Shown here: positions 24,995 to 33,408 of the stretch, one piece after another
Layout: each line of letters begins with the position of its first letter
How positions within the stretch are numbered: position 1 is the first letter of the stretch
DNA from: Nonomuraea jabiensis
Lineage (GTDB): Bacteria > Actinomycetota > Actinomycetes > Streptosporangiales > Streptosporangiaceae
Assembly: GCF_014204795.1 (NCBI RefSeq)
Contig: NZ_JACHMB010000001.1
Span: forward strand, 558,001 to 622,000
Length of the DNA stretch: 64,000 nt
Direction of reading: 5' to 3'
Notes under the pieces: model-generated
Databases searched by the model: none
What the model was told of the DNA's origin: nothing
The model's input: only the letters and a program-made list of their open reading frames with translations
Position numbers and translations under genes: made by a program

Positions 24995-25604
24995 TGACCA
25001 ACTCCGTGTTTCGATCGCAGAAACCGGTGCGACCGCTGTCCGCGGGGCCGGATAGCGTACGGCCACGTCGGATCTTGCGGTGGACGCCTTGTGCGCTGTC
25101 CGGCTCATGGGTGGTGTTGTCGTGGCGCAGGAGCCCGCTTGGGGTGCGATTGGGGTGGTTCACACTGCCACGTAGGTGAATGCGTCGACGGGGCCTGCCG
25201 GTTCTGCGGATGTGGCTGGCCCGGCAGTCGTCAGTCCGGCCGTTGAGCCGGTCGGTCGTCTCCATGGCGGCGCGGGAATGGGCAAGGTTCTCCAAGGTAC
25301 GCGTCTTTCCTCTCCAGTGATCTACTCTGGCCTCGACTCGTCGGGTGTCCTGACGGACGTATGGCACGGTGATCACCGCGTGGTAGTGATCGCCGGACGG
25401 CTGAGGCACGGGCTATGGACCCTCACCTCTGGCCGCGTCGTCAAGTCCAGCGATTTGGTGCGCTCACGTGTCACGGCAGCTCAGCGCTGGTCCAACCGTC
25501 GGGCGGATAAGCGGCGAGGAGTGGGACATCGGCGGCTTGCGGAGGATCAGCAGATCTTCGCGCGCGGTGGCATGGATCGGCAGTCCACGCGCCCAACCCA
25601 TACA
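24995..25604. other. Accessory region without a recognisable gene
   Basis: About 600 bases upstream of xis. Frames are open on both strands, but their translations show no family features. One inverted repeat stands out: GATCAC (25370-25375) facing GTGATC at about 25385-25390. The region is likely leftover element DNA or a regulatory zone for xis-int. Confidence 0.4.
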
Positions 25605-25779
25605 TGCTTCGACCAGTTCGAAGAACTGGAGCTGGGAGATGACATCCTGCGCCGGGCGGCCAAATATTTAGCCGGCGAGACCAACTGGTCAGCGCTTCCA
25701 GTTCGTCGTCGACCACGCGGGCGCCTTCGGCGTCAAGCGGCAGGCGCACATGCGCAGAGCGCCGCCTCAACGTGAATGA
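25605..25779 (+). pseudogene. IS3-family transposase remnant (OrfA end and OrfB start)
   Basis: One frame reads FEELELGDDILRRAAKYLAG followed by ETNWSA, which matches the end of IS3-type OrfA (ERDILRRAAKYFA). A second frame begins in the overlap and reads RFQFVVDHAGAFGVKRQ up to TGA 25777-25779, matching the start of OrfB (FQFVDDHRxxFGVKR). This is the place where IS3 elements normally shift frame. The rest of OrfA and the whole integrase core of OrfB are absent. Confidence 0.7.
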
Positions 25780-25986
25780 ACGCCCCCGCCAGGATCGGTT
25801 GACCTGAGCCACGGCAACTCTCCCCAGCCCGGAGCGGCTCGCAATGACGCTGGATCGATGGCCTTGTGAAGCACCGCCCAAATGTTGATCAAGCCATGTC
25901 GCCAGGGATGCTGGGCTGCGGGACCCAGACACGCAGGAGGTTCACAGTGGCTCCGTTCTGATCTCCTCACCCGGAACGGATAGCCC

Positions 25987-26346
25987 ATGATCCGTCGCAT
26001 CGCCCTGTCAGCCGCCGCTCTCGCCGTCCTGCTGGCTCCCTCACCGGCCAAGGCCCAGACCTCGGACGGCTGGCATGATGACGCCGGCTGGGGATCGGTC
26101 AGCGTCTCGGCCGACCGCCATCGCATCACCGTCTGTGACCTAAGCAACGACGGCCGTGCCGTCCGGGTCGAATACGCCACCTCCTACCTGCAGACATGGA
26201 CCATCGTCGACTCCAACGGCGCTCGCTGGGGCTGCAAAACCGACTCCACCTTCTTCAGCCGCATCACCGCCTTCAAGCTCTATGAAGGTCGTAGGTACGG
26301 CTCCTGCCGCCCCTCCACCTGGATCTCACGATCCGGCCTTGGGTAA
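25987..26346 (+). CDS. Small secreted protein of unknown function
   Basis: A 119-residue protein with a Sec signal peptide (MIRRIALSAAALAVLLAPSP, cleavage after AKA). The mature part is beta-rich with SVSVSADRHRITVCDLSND and YATSYLQTWTIVD, three Cys residues and a hydrophilic end. The pattern of a short exported beta domain recalls small secreted proteins common in actinomycetes, such as those that respond to the environment or block antimicrobial enzymes. I do not recognise a family. It stands alone; the 207 bases upstream are non-coding apart from the end of an IS3 remnant. Confidence 0.65.
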   Translation: MIRRIALSAAALAVLLAPSPAKAQTSDGWHDDAGWGSVSVSADRHRITVCDLSNDGRAVRVEYATSYLQTWTIVDSNGARWGCKTDSTFFSRITAFKLYEGRRYGSCRPSTWISRSGLG

Positions 26347-26386
26347 GCCGGGCCAGTCTGCAATCTTGCGCGAGCGGCCGGGCAGT

Positions 26387-26722
26387 CTATGCGCTCCTTC
26401 TTCGGCGTCGTCCTGCCACGATCTGCGCGGCCGTCAGCCCGCACATGTGTTCCACATACCACCGGCGACTGTTTGCGGCTTTCCGACCATCCCACTCCTT
26501 GAGGTCCTGATTTGAGATATTGAGAGGAGCCGCCACTTTGATCGGCCGGTAGGTGGCACGCCAGATCTGCGGGTCACGCTCATAGGTGGGGTTCCAGTAC
26601 GTGTAGTCGCCGCCAATGACTGCCTCGGGATCGAGATCGATGTGGAGGCAACCGCGATCGAACAGGTACACCTTGATCACGTCCCGGCCGCACTCGCGGC
26701 AGTACGCTCGTCGGGCGCTCAT
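26387..26722 (-). CDS. Small protein with a Cys-x-x-Cys zinc motif
   Basis: A 111-residue protein beginning MSARRAYCRECGRDVIKVYL with a CxEC pair near the start, a central aromatic stretch (DYTYWNPTYERDPQIWRATY) and a basic C-terminus (GRRRRRSA). A second Cys lies at about residue 93 (EHMCGLTA), so a zinc site is possible. Small proteins of this type are carried by actinomycete plasmids and integrative elements, which fits the surrounding accessory region, but no function can be stated. Confidence 0.6.
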   Translation of the reverse strand: MSARRAYCRECGRDVIKVYLFDRGCLHIDLDPEAVIGGDYTYWNPTYERDPQIWRATYRPIKVAAPLNISNQDLKEWDGRKAANSRRWYVEHMCGLTAAQIVAGRRRRRSA

Positions 26723-27085
26723 GTCGCGTTACCAGCGTGTGCGGGGTGCGCTCCCAACAGATGAAAGACCGACCGCATCATGGAGGAGTGCGGCGGCGGC
26801 ACTTGCGGGCATGTGGGCCATATCACTGCCGCACCTGCCACGGGTCCGGGGCCGAAGGGGGCACATCTCCGGTTCGAGAGTTCGTTGTGCCCTAGATCGC
26901 CACGCCCAGCTTGCGCTGCGCATTGCACGGCACAAGTGGCGTGCCCGGGTTGAGGTCGCCCATGTCCGGCACCGCAGCCGCGTCCCCCACATCGTTGATC
27001 GATACGTACACCAGGACGGTGCCGTTGACTTACGGGGCCCCCTCCGAGCCTGTAGGTGTGCGGGCTATTGATCCTCTTGCCGTGC
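26723..27085 (-). pseudogene. Broken minus-strand gene fragment
   Basis: Between the zinc-motif gene and the HATPase gene the minus strand holds decayed coding sequence. One frame reads TVWQTSLTGVSAGTSLMVNE (near 27120). Another reads GTVLVYVSINDVGDAAAVP and PLVPCNAQRKLGVAI, ending at TAG 26894-26892. The second frame is preceded by an in-frame TAA near 27030 and has no start, so a frameshift must separate the halves. The remaining bases from 26723 to 26891 show nothing I can support. Family unknown. Confidence 0.4.
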
Positions 27086-27703
27086 TCATTGACCATGAGC
27101 GATGTCCCTGCCGACACACCTGTGAGGCTGGTCTGCCAGACCGTGAAGGGCCTGGCAACCTGCAGTCCCCCACCCGCCGTCGGCGATACCTGCCGCTGGG
27201 AGCTGGGAAGGCTCAACGGGACCATCGACTCTCGCGTGGCCTGTCGCAGACGCATCTTCCCCCAGGACAGCCCAAACATTGCGGCGTCCGGCATCGCAGG
27301 TGTAGGTGCCCCAGGCAGTGGCGTACTCCGCCACGATGCCCAGGCCGCGACCTGTCTCCGAGGCGAAGGCCGGCGGATGCGGCTGCGGCAAGGGGGACAT
27401 GTCCAGGGTGCCGGGATCGATGACCTCCAGCAGGAGGAAGGGGCGGCCGCGGCTGACGCGTACCACCACCGATTCACGACCCAGGCCGTGTGCCGGGTGG
27501 ATGACGGCGTTGGTGAGCAGTTCGCTGGCCACCTGGAGGAGCGAAGGGAGCAACGGATCGTCCTTGCCAATCCACTGGGTGAGGACATGTCGCCCGTGGC
27601 GAGGTGCCCTCGCGTTACGAGGCAGGGTGATCTGCGAAATCAGCATCATCGCTGTCGGCGGGCGAGATTCCTGCACCGGCACGGGTGCGGTTTCCGTTGG
27701 CAT
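27086..27703 (-). CDS. HATPase_c domain protein (anti-sigma/RsbW-like ATP-binding)
   Basis: About 205 residues from the chosen ATG 27703 (an ATG at about 27646, giving MMLISQITL, is an alternative). It carries the GHKL ATPase boxes SLLQVASELLTNAVIHP (N-box), LLLEVIDPG (D-box) and ETGRGLGIVAEYATAWG (G-box). This is the small free-standing ATPase type common in actinomycetes, often encoded beside DUF5753 XRE regulators, exactly as here, where the XRE gene is divergent. The last 60 residues are poorly structured and probably run into decayed sequence, so the true C-terminus may be non-native. Confidence 0.75.
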   Translation of the reverse strand: MPTETAPVPVQESRPPTAMMLISQITLPRNARAPRHGRHVLTQWIGKDDPLLPSLLQVASELLTNAVIHPAHGLGRESVVVRVSRGRPFLLLEVIDPGTLDMSPLPQPHPPAFASETGRGLGIVAEYATAWGTYTCDAGRRNVWAVLGEDASATGHARVDGPVEPSQLPAAGIADGGWGTAGCQALHGLADQPHRCVGRDIAHGQ

Positions 27704-27851
27704 GGATATCACCGACCATCTGGAGGGCTTGGCCCCGAGGTCCACAAGATCGACTCTTCTTGTGAACCCAAGTTCGCCTAGTTCGTTGAAGACACTCCCC
27801 AGACTGGCCCCCGCCAGTTACTTTGAGTAGTCAACAGGCGACACAGTTGCT

Positions 27852-27878
27852 ACACACATCGGGTTCACGGATGTGTGT
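27852..27878. promoter_or_regulatory. Perfect inverted repeat upstream of the XRE gene (candidate operator)
   Basis: ACACACATC (27852-27860) and GATGTGTGT (27870-27878) are 9-bp arms separated by 9 bases, between the divergent HATPase and XRE genes. An autoregulatory site for the XRE protein is likely by position. Confidence 0.5.
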
Positions 27879-27907
27879 GTACTTGTGAACATGAGGGTGA
27901 TGCGTCC

Positions 27908-28684
27908 ATGGCCGCAAGCGAGCTCGACCCAGGAGCCAGTCCTCTCGCTCTCTTCGGGGCCGAACTGAGGAGGCTGCGGGACGAAAGAGGCGTAACGCAA
28001 GAAGAGATCGCGGACTACGCCCATGTCAGCAAGAGCCTGGTCAGCCAGATCGAGAACGCCAAGCGCACACCGCAGCGCGACTTCACCGAGCAGGTAGAGA
28101 GCCTTCTCGGCCTCAAGGGAGACCTGCTCCGCCTCTTGCCCCTCGTAATCAAGTCAGGACCGACCTGGTTCCGTCAGTGGCCAAAGATCGAGGCCGATGC
28201 TCATACCCTGCGCACGTGGCAACCCCTCGTGGTTCCCGGACTGCTTCAGACGCGCAACTATGCTCGCGCGATCCTGAGCGGGCAGCCAGGCATCAGCAAC
28301 GAACGCGTCGACGAAGAAGCTGAGGCACGCCTCGCCAGGCAGGTGGTGTTCGACCGTCCCGAGCCACCCATGTACGCGGCGGTCATCGACGAAGGAGTCC
28401 TCCTGCGCCCCATCGGAGGAGCCGAGGTGATGCGACAGCAGCTCGACCACCTCCTCAAACTGCTGGCTCACCCCTGCATCACCCTGCAGATCGTTCCGAT
28501 GGGTGGCCCGAGCCGACGCCCAAGGTCGCTGTGGCGATCCGGGCGATCTACCGAGGCAAGCGGCAGGTGCCGTTACCGGTCCGAGTGCGTGATGAACTGG
28601 GCGAAGTCTTCGCCGATGAGACGTTCGCAGGCGCCTTCGGCAAGGAGGGCCGGCCGGGCTGGTCGCCGGGACGCCTGGCGTTGA
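27908..28684 (+). pseudogene. XRE regulator (HTH plus truncated DUF5753) cut by transposase sequence
   Basis: From ATG 27908 the protein has an HTH_31/XRE domain (ELRRLRDERGVTQEEIADYA, then VSKSLVSQIENAK, about residues 20-60) and most of a DUF5753 domain (WQPLVVPGLLQTRNYARAIL, ending LLAHPCITLQIVPMGG at about residue 200). At about 28506 the homology stops. The next 180 bases, still in frame, are transposase DNA read in the wrong register. The usual DUF5753 end (the FEDAP/VAYLE region) is missing. Such regulators normally pair with a small DUF397 protein and an HATPase; the HATPase is divergent here and no DUF397 gene is seen. Probably non-functional. Confidence 0.75.
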
Positions 28685-28735
28685 TCACAGTGTTGCAGCG
28701 GGTGGGCCGGCACGACGGCGGCCAGCACTGCGAGC
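28507..28735 (+). pseudogene. IS1182-family transposase N-terminal remnant
   Basis: The frame reads PTPKVAVAIRAIYRGKRQVP, then RVRDELGEVFADETFAGAFG and GWSPGRLALITVLQRV. It matches the opening of IS1182-type transposases (D.E.F...F...GRPG..P.RLALVTVLQ). It then loses homology after about 28710. It has no own start and no catalytic part. Its left end abuts the truncated XRE gene exactly. Confidence 0.7.
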
Positions 28736-28821
28736 AAGGGGCCGGTCGGGGGTTAGGACGAAGCGGTGAACCCGGCGTTGGCCGCCCTCTCCAGGGCTGC
28801 GGAAACGTCTGACAGACGGCT

Positions 28822-29502
28822 CTAGAACTCCGCGCCAAGGTACTTGACCACCGCTGCCACACGCCGGTGCACGTCCGGCGCGTTCTCCAGGCCAAGCTTG
28901 TGGAAAATCGTGTTCACGTTCTTCTCGACCGCGGACACCGACAGGTGAAGCGACTGCGCGATGCCAGCGTTCGACCTGCCGAGGGCCATCTCCCCGAGCA
29001 CCTCCCGCTCCCGCGGAGTCAGCCCCCCGGCGGCCGGACGGGTGCGCCTGACCCGGCGCCGCACCAGCGCGTCGACCACCTGCGGCTCGACGACCGAACC
29101 GCCCGCGGTGACCGCGCCGATCGCGCCGAGCAGGTCGTCGAGGTTGCCGATCCGGTCCTTCAGCAGGTACGCGAGCCCCTCACTGCCGTGCCTGAACAGC
29201 TCGAAGGCGAACAGCGCGTCCCGGTACTGCGACAGCACCACCACTCCGGTCCCGGGGTGCTCGGCGCGTACGCGATGGGCCGCGTCGATGCCTTCGAACC
29301 CCTCGCGGAAGGACGCTCCCGGCATGCGGATGTCGGTCACGATCACGTCGGGCTCGAACCGGCGCACGGCGTCGAGGAGCTCGTCGGCGTTGATGGTCGC
29401 CGCGACGACCCTGACCTTGCCGGAGGTCTCGAGCAACTGCCGAAGGCCCTCCCTGACCAGGTAGTGGTCGTCGGCGAGCACCGCCCGCACCTGGTCAGCC
29501 AT
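28822..29502 (-). CDS. NarL/LuxR-family response regulator
   Basis: A 226-residue two-component regulator. Receiver domain (1-120): ADDH acidic pair, phosphoacceptor Asp in DVIVTDIRMPG, Thr/Ser replaced in VVVLSQY, and Lys in YLLKDRIG. LuxR-type HTH (about 155-215): LTPREREVLGEMALGRSNAG and LHLSVSAVEKNVNTIFHKLG. The start overlaps the histidine kinase stop by 8 bases, so the pair is co-translated. Phosphorylation by the kinase should switch DNA binding. Targets are not evident; the divergent beta-lactamase-like gene beyond the kinase is a candidate. Confidence 0.95.
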   Translation of the reverse strand: MADQVRAVLADDHYLVREGLRQLLETSGKVRVVAATINADELLDAVRRFEPDVIVTDIRMPGASFREGFEGIDAAHRVRAEHPGTGVVVLSQYRDALFAFELFRHGSEGLAYLLKDRIGNLDDLLGAIGAVTAGGSVVEPQVVDALVRRRVRRTRPAAGGLTPREREVLGEMALGRSNAGIAQSLHLSVSAVEKNVNTIFHKLGLENAPDVHRRVAAVVKYLGAEF

Positions 29503-31438
29503 CGACCGGTATCCAGGCGTTCACCCTGGTGCCCTCCCCCGGAGCGCTGATCGTCTCAAGATTCCCGCCGAGCGCGCTGAGCCGGTCGGCCAGAGGTCCG
29601 AGCCCGCGACGCGTCGCGGCCGCCGGGTCAAAGCCCTTGCCGTCGTCGGCCACCTCCAGGAGCAGGTCCCCGTCGCGCAGTCCGAGCCGTATTTCGATCC
29701 GGGAGGCGGCGGCGTGCTTGAGGGCGTTGGCGAGCGCCTCGCCGACCGTGAAGTATGCCGCCCCTTCCACGTCGTCGCAGAAGCGCCGCCCGCGCAGCTC
29801 GTCGTCGACGGTGAGCCCGACGTCGACTGGCAGGCGGTCGCAGCGTTCCTCCACCGCCTCGACCAGGCCGCCCTGGGTGAGAACCGTCGGGTGGATGCCC
29901 GCGGCCAGCTCTCTCAGGTCTTCGAGCGTGGCCCGCGCCTGCGCGCGCAGTTGCGCCAGGGTCTCGGCGCGAGGGGCGGTCCGGGCCAGTTCGAGCCCCG
30001 CGATGAGGGCCACAAGCTGTTGTTGTACGCCGTCGTGGATGTTGCGTTCGATCCGCCGGCGTTCGGTCTCCTGGGCGTGGACCAGGCGTGCGGCCAGACG
30101 GGTGGCGCGCAGGGCCAGGCCCGCCTGGGCCGCCAGGGCGGTGAGCAGCGTGTGGTCCCGGTCGGTGAGCCTGCCCTCGATCTTGGGGCCGCACGACAGC
30201 CGTCCCACCACCCGACCTTCGCTCGTGATCGCGACGGTTCGCTCCGGTGGGCTCGTGACGGCGCCCGCGTTCGCCTCCGTGCCGTCCTCCAGGCGTACGG
30301 CGATCCACTGGGTGCCGAGGGCGGAGCGGGCGACGTGCGCGAGGTGCCGCAACTGGCTGCCCGGCTCCGACATGGCGTCCAGCGCCGCACTCATCTGGAC
30401 CAGGACATGTGCCGCCGTGGGGCGTACGCCGAACACCAGCCGGTCGGCGAGCGCTTCCAGCCGCGCCCGTACCGGCTGAAAGACAAGCGTGACCAGGACG
30501 GTCAGGACGACCGTGATCGCGACCGGCAGCCGCTCCCCGGCGACGACGCCGAGCCCGGTCGCGACGCCGGCGTAGACCAGCGCGATCGCGGACCACAGCA
30601 GGCCGTAGGCCAGCGACCCGCGGATCACCAGCCGGATGTCGAGCAGGTTGTACCGCACGACGGCCACGCCGATGGCCGCGGGTACCGCCCCGAGAACGGA
30701 CAGCACGACGAGCCCGCTGAGATCCGGCGCGACGAGCCGGTGATCGATGCCGAGCGCGAGCAGGAACCCGGTCCCGTTCAGGAGGAAACCCGCCGTCATC
30801 CATCGCAACTGCCGCCTTTCGGACGGCGCGGCGCCCCGCCAGCGCGTGATGAGCGCGCCGAGCGCACCCGCCGCGGCTACCGGCATCAGCAGCGACCCCA
30901 CTGTGGCCGCCGCCGCAGCCAGCGACCCCGCGACGCCGGGTAACGCGAGCGGGTTGGCCACAGGCACGTCCTCATCCACGAGGCCGGGCGCGAACAGGAC
31001 GCCGAACGTGTGCAGCGCGATGCACGCGGTGCCTGCCCAGGCGAGCGGCCGCCACCGCGGCGAAGGCAGTCGGCCATCAGGGAAGAGCAGCGGGACGAAG
31101 ATCCATACGAGCCCGTAGTGCACGCCGAACAGCGCCGCCGCCGCGACGCCGGGGCCAGGCACGTCCTGCCCCGTCCGTACGTGATGCAGGAGAGCACCCA
31201 CACCCAGGCCGCCGAGGCCGAAGCACAGGGCGGCGCCGAGCAGCAGCCAGCCGTAAGGGTTGGTGGGCCGCCGGACGGCGATCAGCCGGCCAAGGACGGG
31301 CAGGGGCAACCCGATCGCCACGAAGAACCACTGGGACAGAGGCACCGGGAACCCGGTCTCGAGCATGGCGCCCACGAGTGTGCCCAGCCCGGCCGTGACT
31401 GCCATCGCGCCGGCCAGCAGCCGCACACGGGAGGTCAC
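29495..31438 (-). CDS. NarL-type sensor histidine kinase
   Basis: About 647 residues from GTG 31438 (GTG 31441 or a further upstream start cannot be excluded, as no strong ribosome site is seen). The N-terminal half has about eight hydrophobic segments (for example LLLGAALCFGLGGLGVGALL). A GAF-like linker follows (about 370-470). The HisKA_3 dimerisation helix holds the phosphoacceptor His in ERRRIERNIHDGVQQQLVAL, and the HATPase has GEALANALKHAAASRIEI and VADDGKGFDP. It should autophosphorylate and pass phosphate to the coupled regulator. The signal is unknown. Confidence 0.92.
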   Translation of the reverse strand: MTSRVRLLAGAMAVTAGLGTLVGAMLETGFPVPLSQWFFVAIGLPLPVLGRLIAVRRPTNPYGWLLLGAALCFGLGGLGVGALLHHVRTGQDVPGPGVAAAALFGVHYGLVWIFVPLLFPDGRLPSPRWRPLAWAGTACIALHTFGVLFAPGLVDEDVPVANPLALPGVAGSLAAAAATVGSLLMPVAAAGALGALITRWRGAAPSERRQLRWMTAGFLLNGTGFLLALGIDHRLVAPDLSGLVVLSVLGAVPAAIGVAVVRYNLLDIRLVIRGSLAYGLLWSAIALVYAGVATGLGVVAGERLPVAITVVLTVLVTLVFQPVRARLEALADRLVFGVRPTAAHVLVQMSAALDAMSEPGSQLRHLAHVARSALGTQWIAVRLEDGTEANAGAVTSPPERTVAITSEGRVVGRLSCGPKIEGRLTDRDHTLLTALAAQAGLALRATRLAARLVHAQETERRRIERNIHDGVQQQLVALIAGLELARTAPRAETLAQLRAQARATLEDLRELAAGIHPTVLTQGGLVEAVEERCDRLPVDVGLTVDDELRGRRFCDDVEGAAYFTVGEALANALKHAAASRIEIRLGLRDGDLLLEVADDGKGFDPAAATRRGLGPLADRLSALGGNLETISAPGEGTRVNAWIPVDG

Positions 31439-31741
31439 CACGGGAACATCACGCGAAGGGGCGAAGGGGCGAAGGGGGCATCGCCATCGATGACCGCCTC
31501 CTCGGACCTGCGAACACGACTCGCAGGCCAGCGTAGCGCTGTCAGGAGCGCAGCTCGTCCGCCCGTCGGCGCCGCCGATCGAATGCCCGTCACGACGTCG
31601 CAGCATGCCAGCTCCGCGGGCGGGGTTTCCTGTGGTTAACCGCACACTTTCTCCGGCTGGCCGCACTCATCTCACGCGGTGGCCGGCACCCTTCGGCGCC
31701 GAGGCTCGCCTGGCTAGCTTCGTCGGCTGGAGGTGGACCTC
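31439..31741. other. Divergent intergenic region
   Basis: About 300 bases between the kinase gene (minus) and the beta-lactamase-like gene (plus). No gene with features is seen. It must hold the promoters of both transcripts, but I find no clear -35/-10 pair. Confidence 0.4.
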
Positions 31742-33274
31742 GTGACAACCACGATTGATCAACACGCAGCGCACGGCCGGCGTCGCCGCAGGCGACGCGC
31801 CCTGATCGTACTCGCCGCCGTCGCGGCGGCGGCGCCGCTAGCGGGTCTGCTCGCGCCGCGCGGCCTGCGACTCGGCCCCGAGAGCACGGGCGACGCCGCG
31901 CTGGCGCGGGTCGTACGGGAGGCGGCCTGGCCGTCGGCGGGACACCACGCGCTCGCCGTCGCCCTCATCGACAAAGGCGTCGTACGGACCGCCGGCGTGG
32001 GGACGACCGACGCGCCCGGCGGCAGGCCGGTGGACGACCGGACGCCGTTTGAGTTCGGCTCGGTCACCAAGACGATGACCGCGATGATCTTCGCCGACAT
32101 GGTGAAGAAGGGGGAGCTCACGCCGCGGACTACGGTCGGCGAAATCTTCCCCGGCCGATCGTTCCGCGATCCCAGCGTCGCGAATACTTCGCTGGAGGAG
32201 CTGGCCGGTCATCGCTCGGGCATCCCCAGCGTCCCGGCCTCGGTCACCAGCGCCGCCGTCCTCGGCAGCCTGGTCGGCGGCAACCCGTACGGCGGGTGGA
32301 GCGCGCGCGACGTCGTGGACGACGCCGCCGCATCGGTGGCGACCGGCCGTGGCGAGATCGCCTACTCCAACCTCGGCTTCGCGCTGCTCGGACAGGCCCT
32401 GGCCGCCAAGGCGGGCGACACCTACGACGGCCTGCTCCGGCGGCGCCTTCTCGAACCCTTGGGCATGCGCGACACCGTCCTCGTCAGCGACCCGCACTCC
32501 CTGCCGCGCGGCCACGCCACCGGCCATCTCACCTCGGGCCACGACGCCCTGCCCTGGGCCAGCGACGGGTACGCCCCGACCGGTGCGGGCGGCTGGAGCA
32601 CCAGCGCCGACCTGGCCCGCTTCGTCGCGGCCGTGCTCGACGGCACCGCCCCCGGCACGGACGCCACCCGCCCTCGCTGGCACCTCGCCGAGCACGACAG
32701 CGTCGGGTACGGCTGGCGCACCACGAACGGCGTGACCTGGCACGACGGCCACACCGCGGGTTTCTCCAGCTACGTGGGGCTCGACCGCACGTCGGGACGC
32801 GGCGTGGTCGTCCTCGGCGACACCTCCGCGGCCGTCGACTACATCGGGCTCCGCCTGCTCGGCAAGGACAGGCCGTCCGAGCGGGACCTGCTGACCGGCG
32901 AGCTCCCCGTTCTGGCGTCGACCCTCCTGTGTCTCGTCGCAGCGGCCCGCACGCTGGAGATCGCCGCTCGGCGCCCGGGCCGCCGCCTGCTCCCCGTCCC
33001 GGACCGGCTGAAGATCGTCTCGATGGCGTGGCGTGCCATCGTGCTGCTGGCGGCCTCCTGGACGTTCGGCACCTGGAACATTCTCTGGCCGCCGTTGTGG
33101 CCGGCTGTGGCGGCCCTCGTTGCCGCCGGCGTCGCCGTCGCCGGCCCCCGCTGGGTCCGGCTGCCGGTCGCCCGCGGCCCACGTCCCCGCCTGCGCTGGG
33201 CCACCACCATGGCCTCTGTACTGCTGTGGGCGGCGGTCGCGGCGGTCGTCGTCATTGCATGGGCCGCCCGTTGA
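31742..33274 (+). CDS. Serine beta-lactamase-family protein with C-terminal membrane segments
   Basis: A 510-residue protein. GTG 31742 is chosen because GGAGG ends 8 bases before it. After an Arg-rich start a single hydrophobic anchor (about 20-40) leads to a class C beta-lactamase/DD-peptidase-like domain. Its features are GSVTKTMTAM (SxxK nucleophile), IAYSNLGF (YxN) and WHDGHTAGFSS (HxG in place of KTG). From about residue 385 come four hydrophobic helices (LASTLLCLVAAARTL, IVLLAASWTFGTW, AAVAALVAAGVAVAG, ASVLLWAAVAAVVVI). The enzyme domain should face outside. It may act on cell-wall peptides or esters rather than drugs. It is divergent from the two-component pair, which may control it. 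Confidence 0.88.
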   Translation: MTTTIDQHAAHGRRRRRRRALIVLAAVAAAAPLAGLLAPRGLRLGPESTGDAALARVVREAAWPSAGHHALAVALIDKGVVRTAGVGTTDAPGGRPVDDRTPFEFGSVTKTMTAMIFADMVKKGELTPRTTVGEIFPGRSFRDPSVANTSLEELAGHRSGIPSVPASVTSAAVLGSLVGGNPYGGWSARDVVDDAAASVATGRGEIAYSNLGFALLGQALAAKAGDTYDGLLRRRLLEPLGMRDTVLVSDPHSLPRGHATGHLTSGHDALPWASDGYAPTGAGGWSTSADLARFVAAVLDGTAPGTDATRPRWHLAEHDSVGYGWRTTNGVTWHDGHTAGFSSYVGLDRTSGRGVVVLGDTSAAVDYIGLRLLGKDRPSERDLLTGELPVLASTLLCLVAAARTLEIAARRPGRRLLPVPDRLKIVSMAWRAIVLLAASWTFGTWNILWPPLWPAVAALVAAGVAVAGPRWVRLPVARGPRPRLRWATTMASVLLWAAVAAVVVIAWAAR

Positions 33275-33408
33275 AGCGTTCCAGAGAACTTGACCGGCTC
33301 AGCGAGGCCGATGCGACCGCGGGCGTACTCGGGGCCATGCGAAAGTCGCACGTGAGGCTGGACGTTCGGCCGAAGCGGGCGCTCCGGGGCGATCGAGAGC
33401 ATGGCGGC

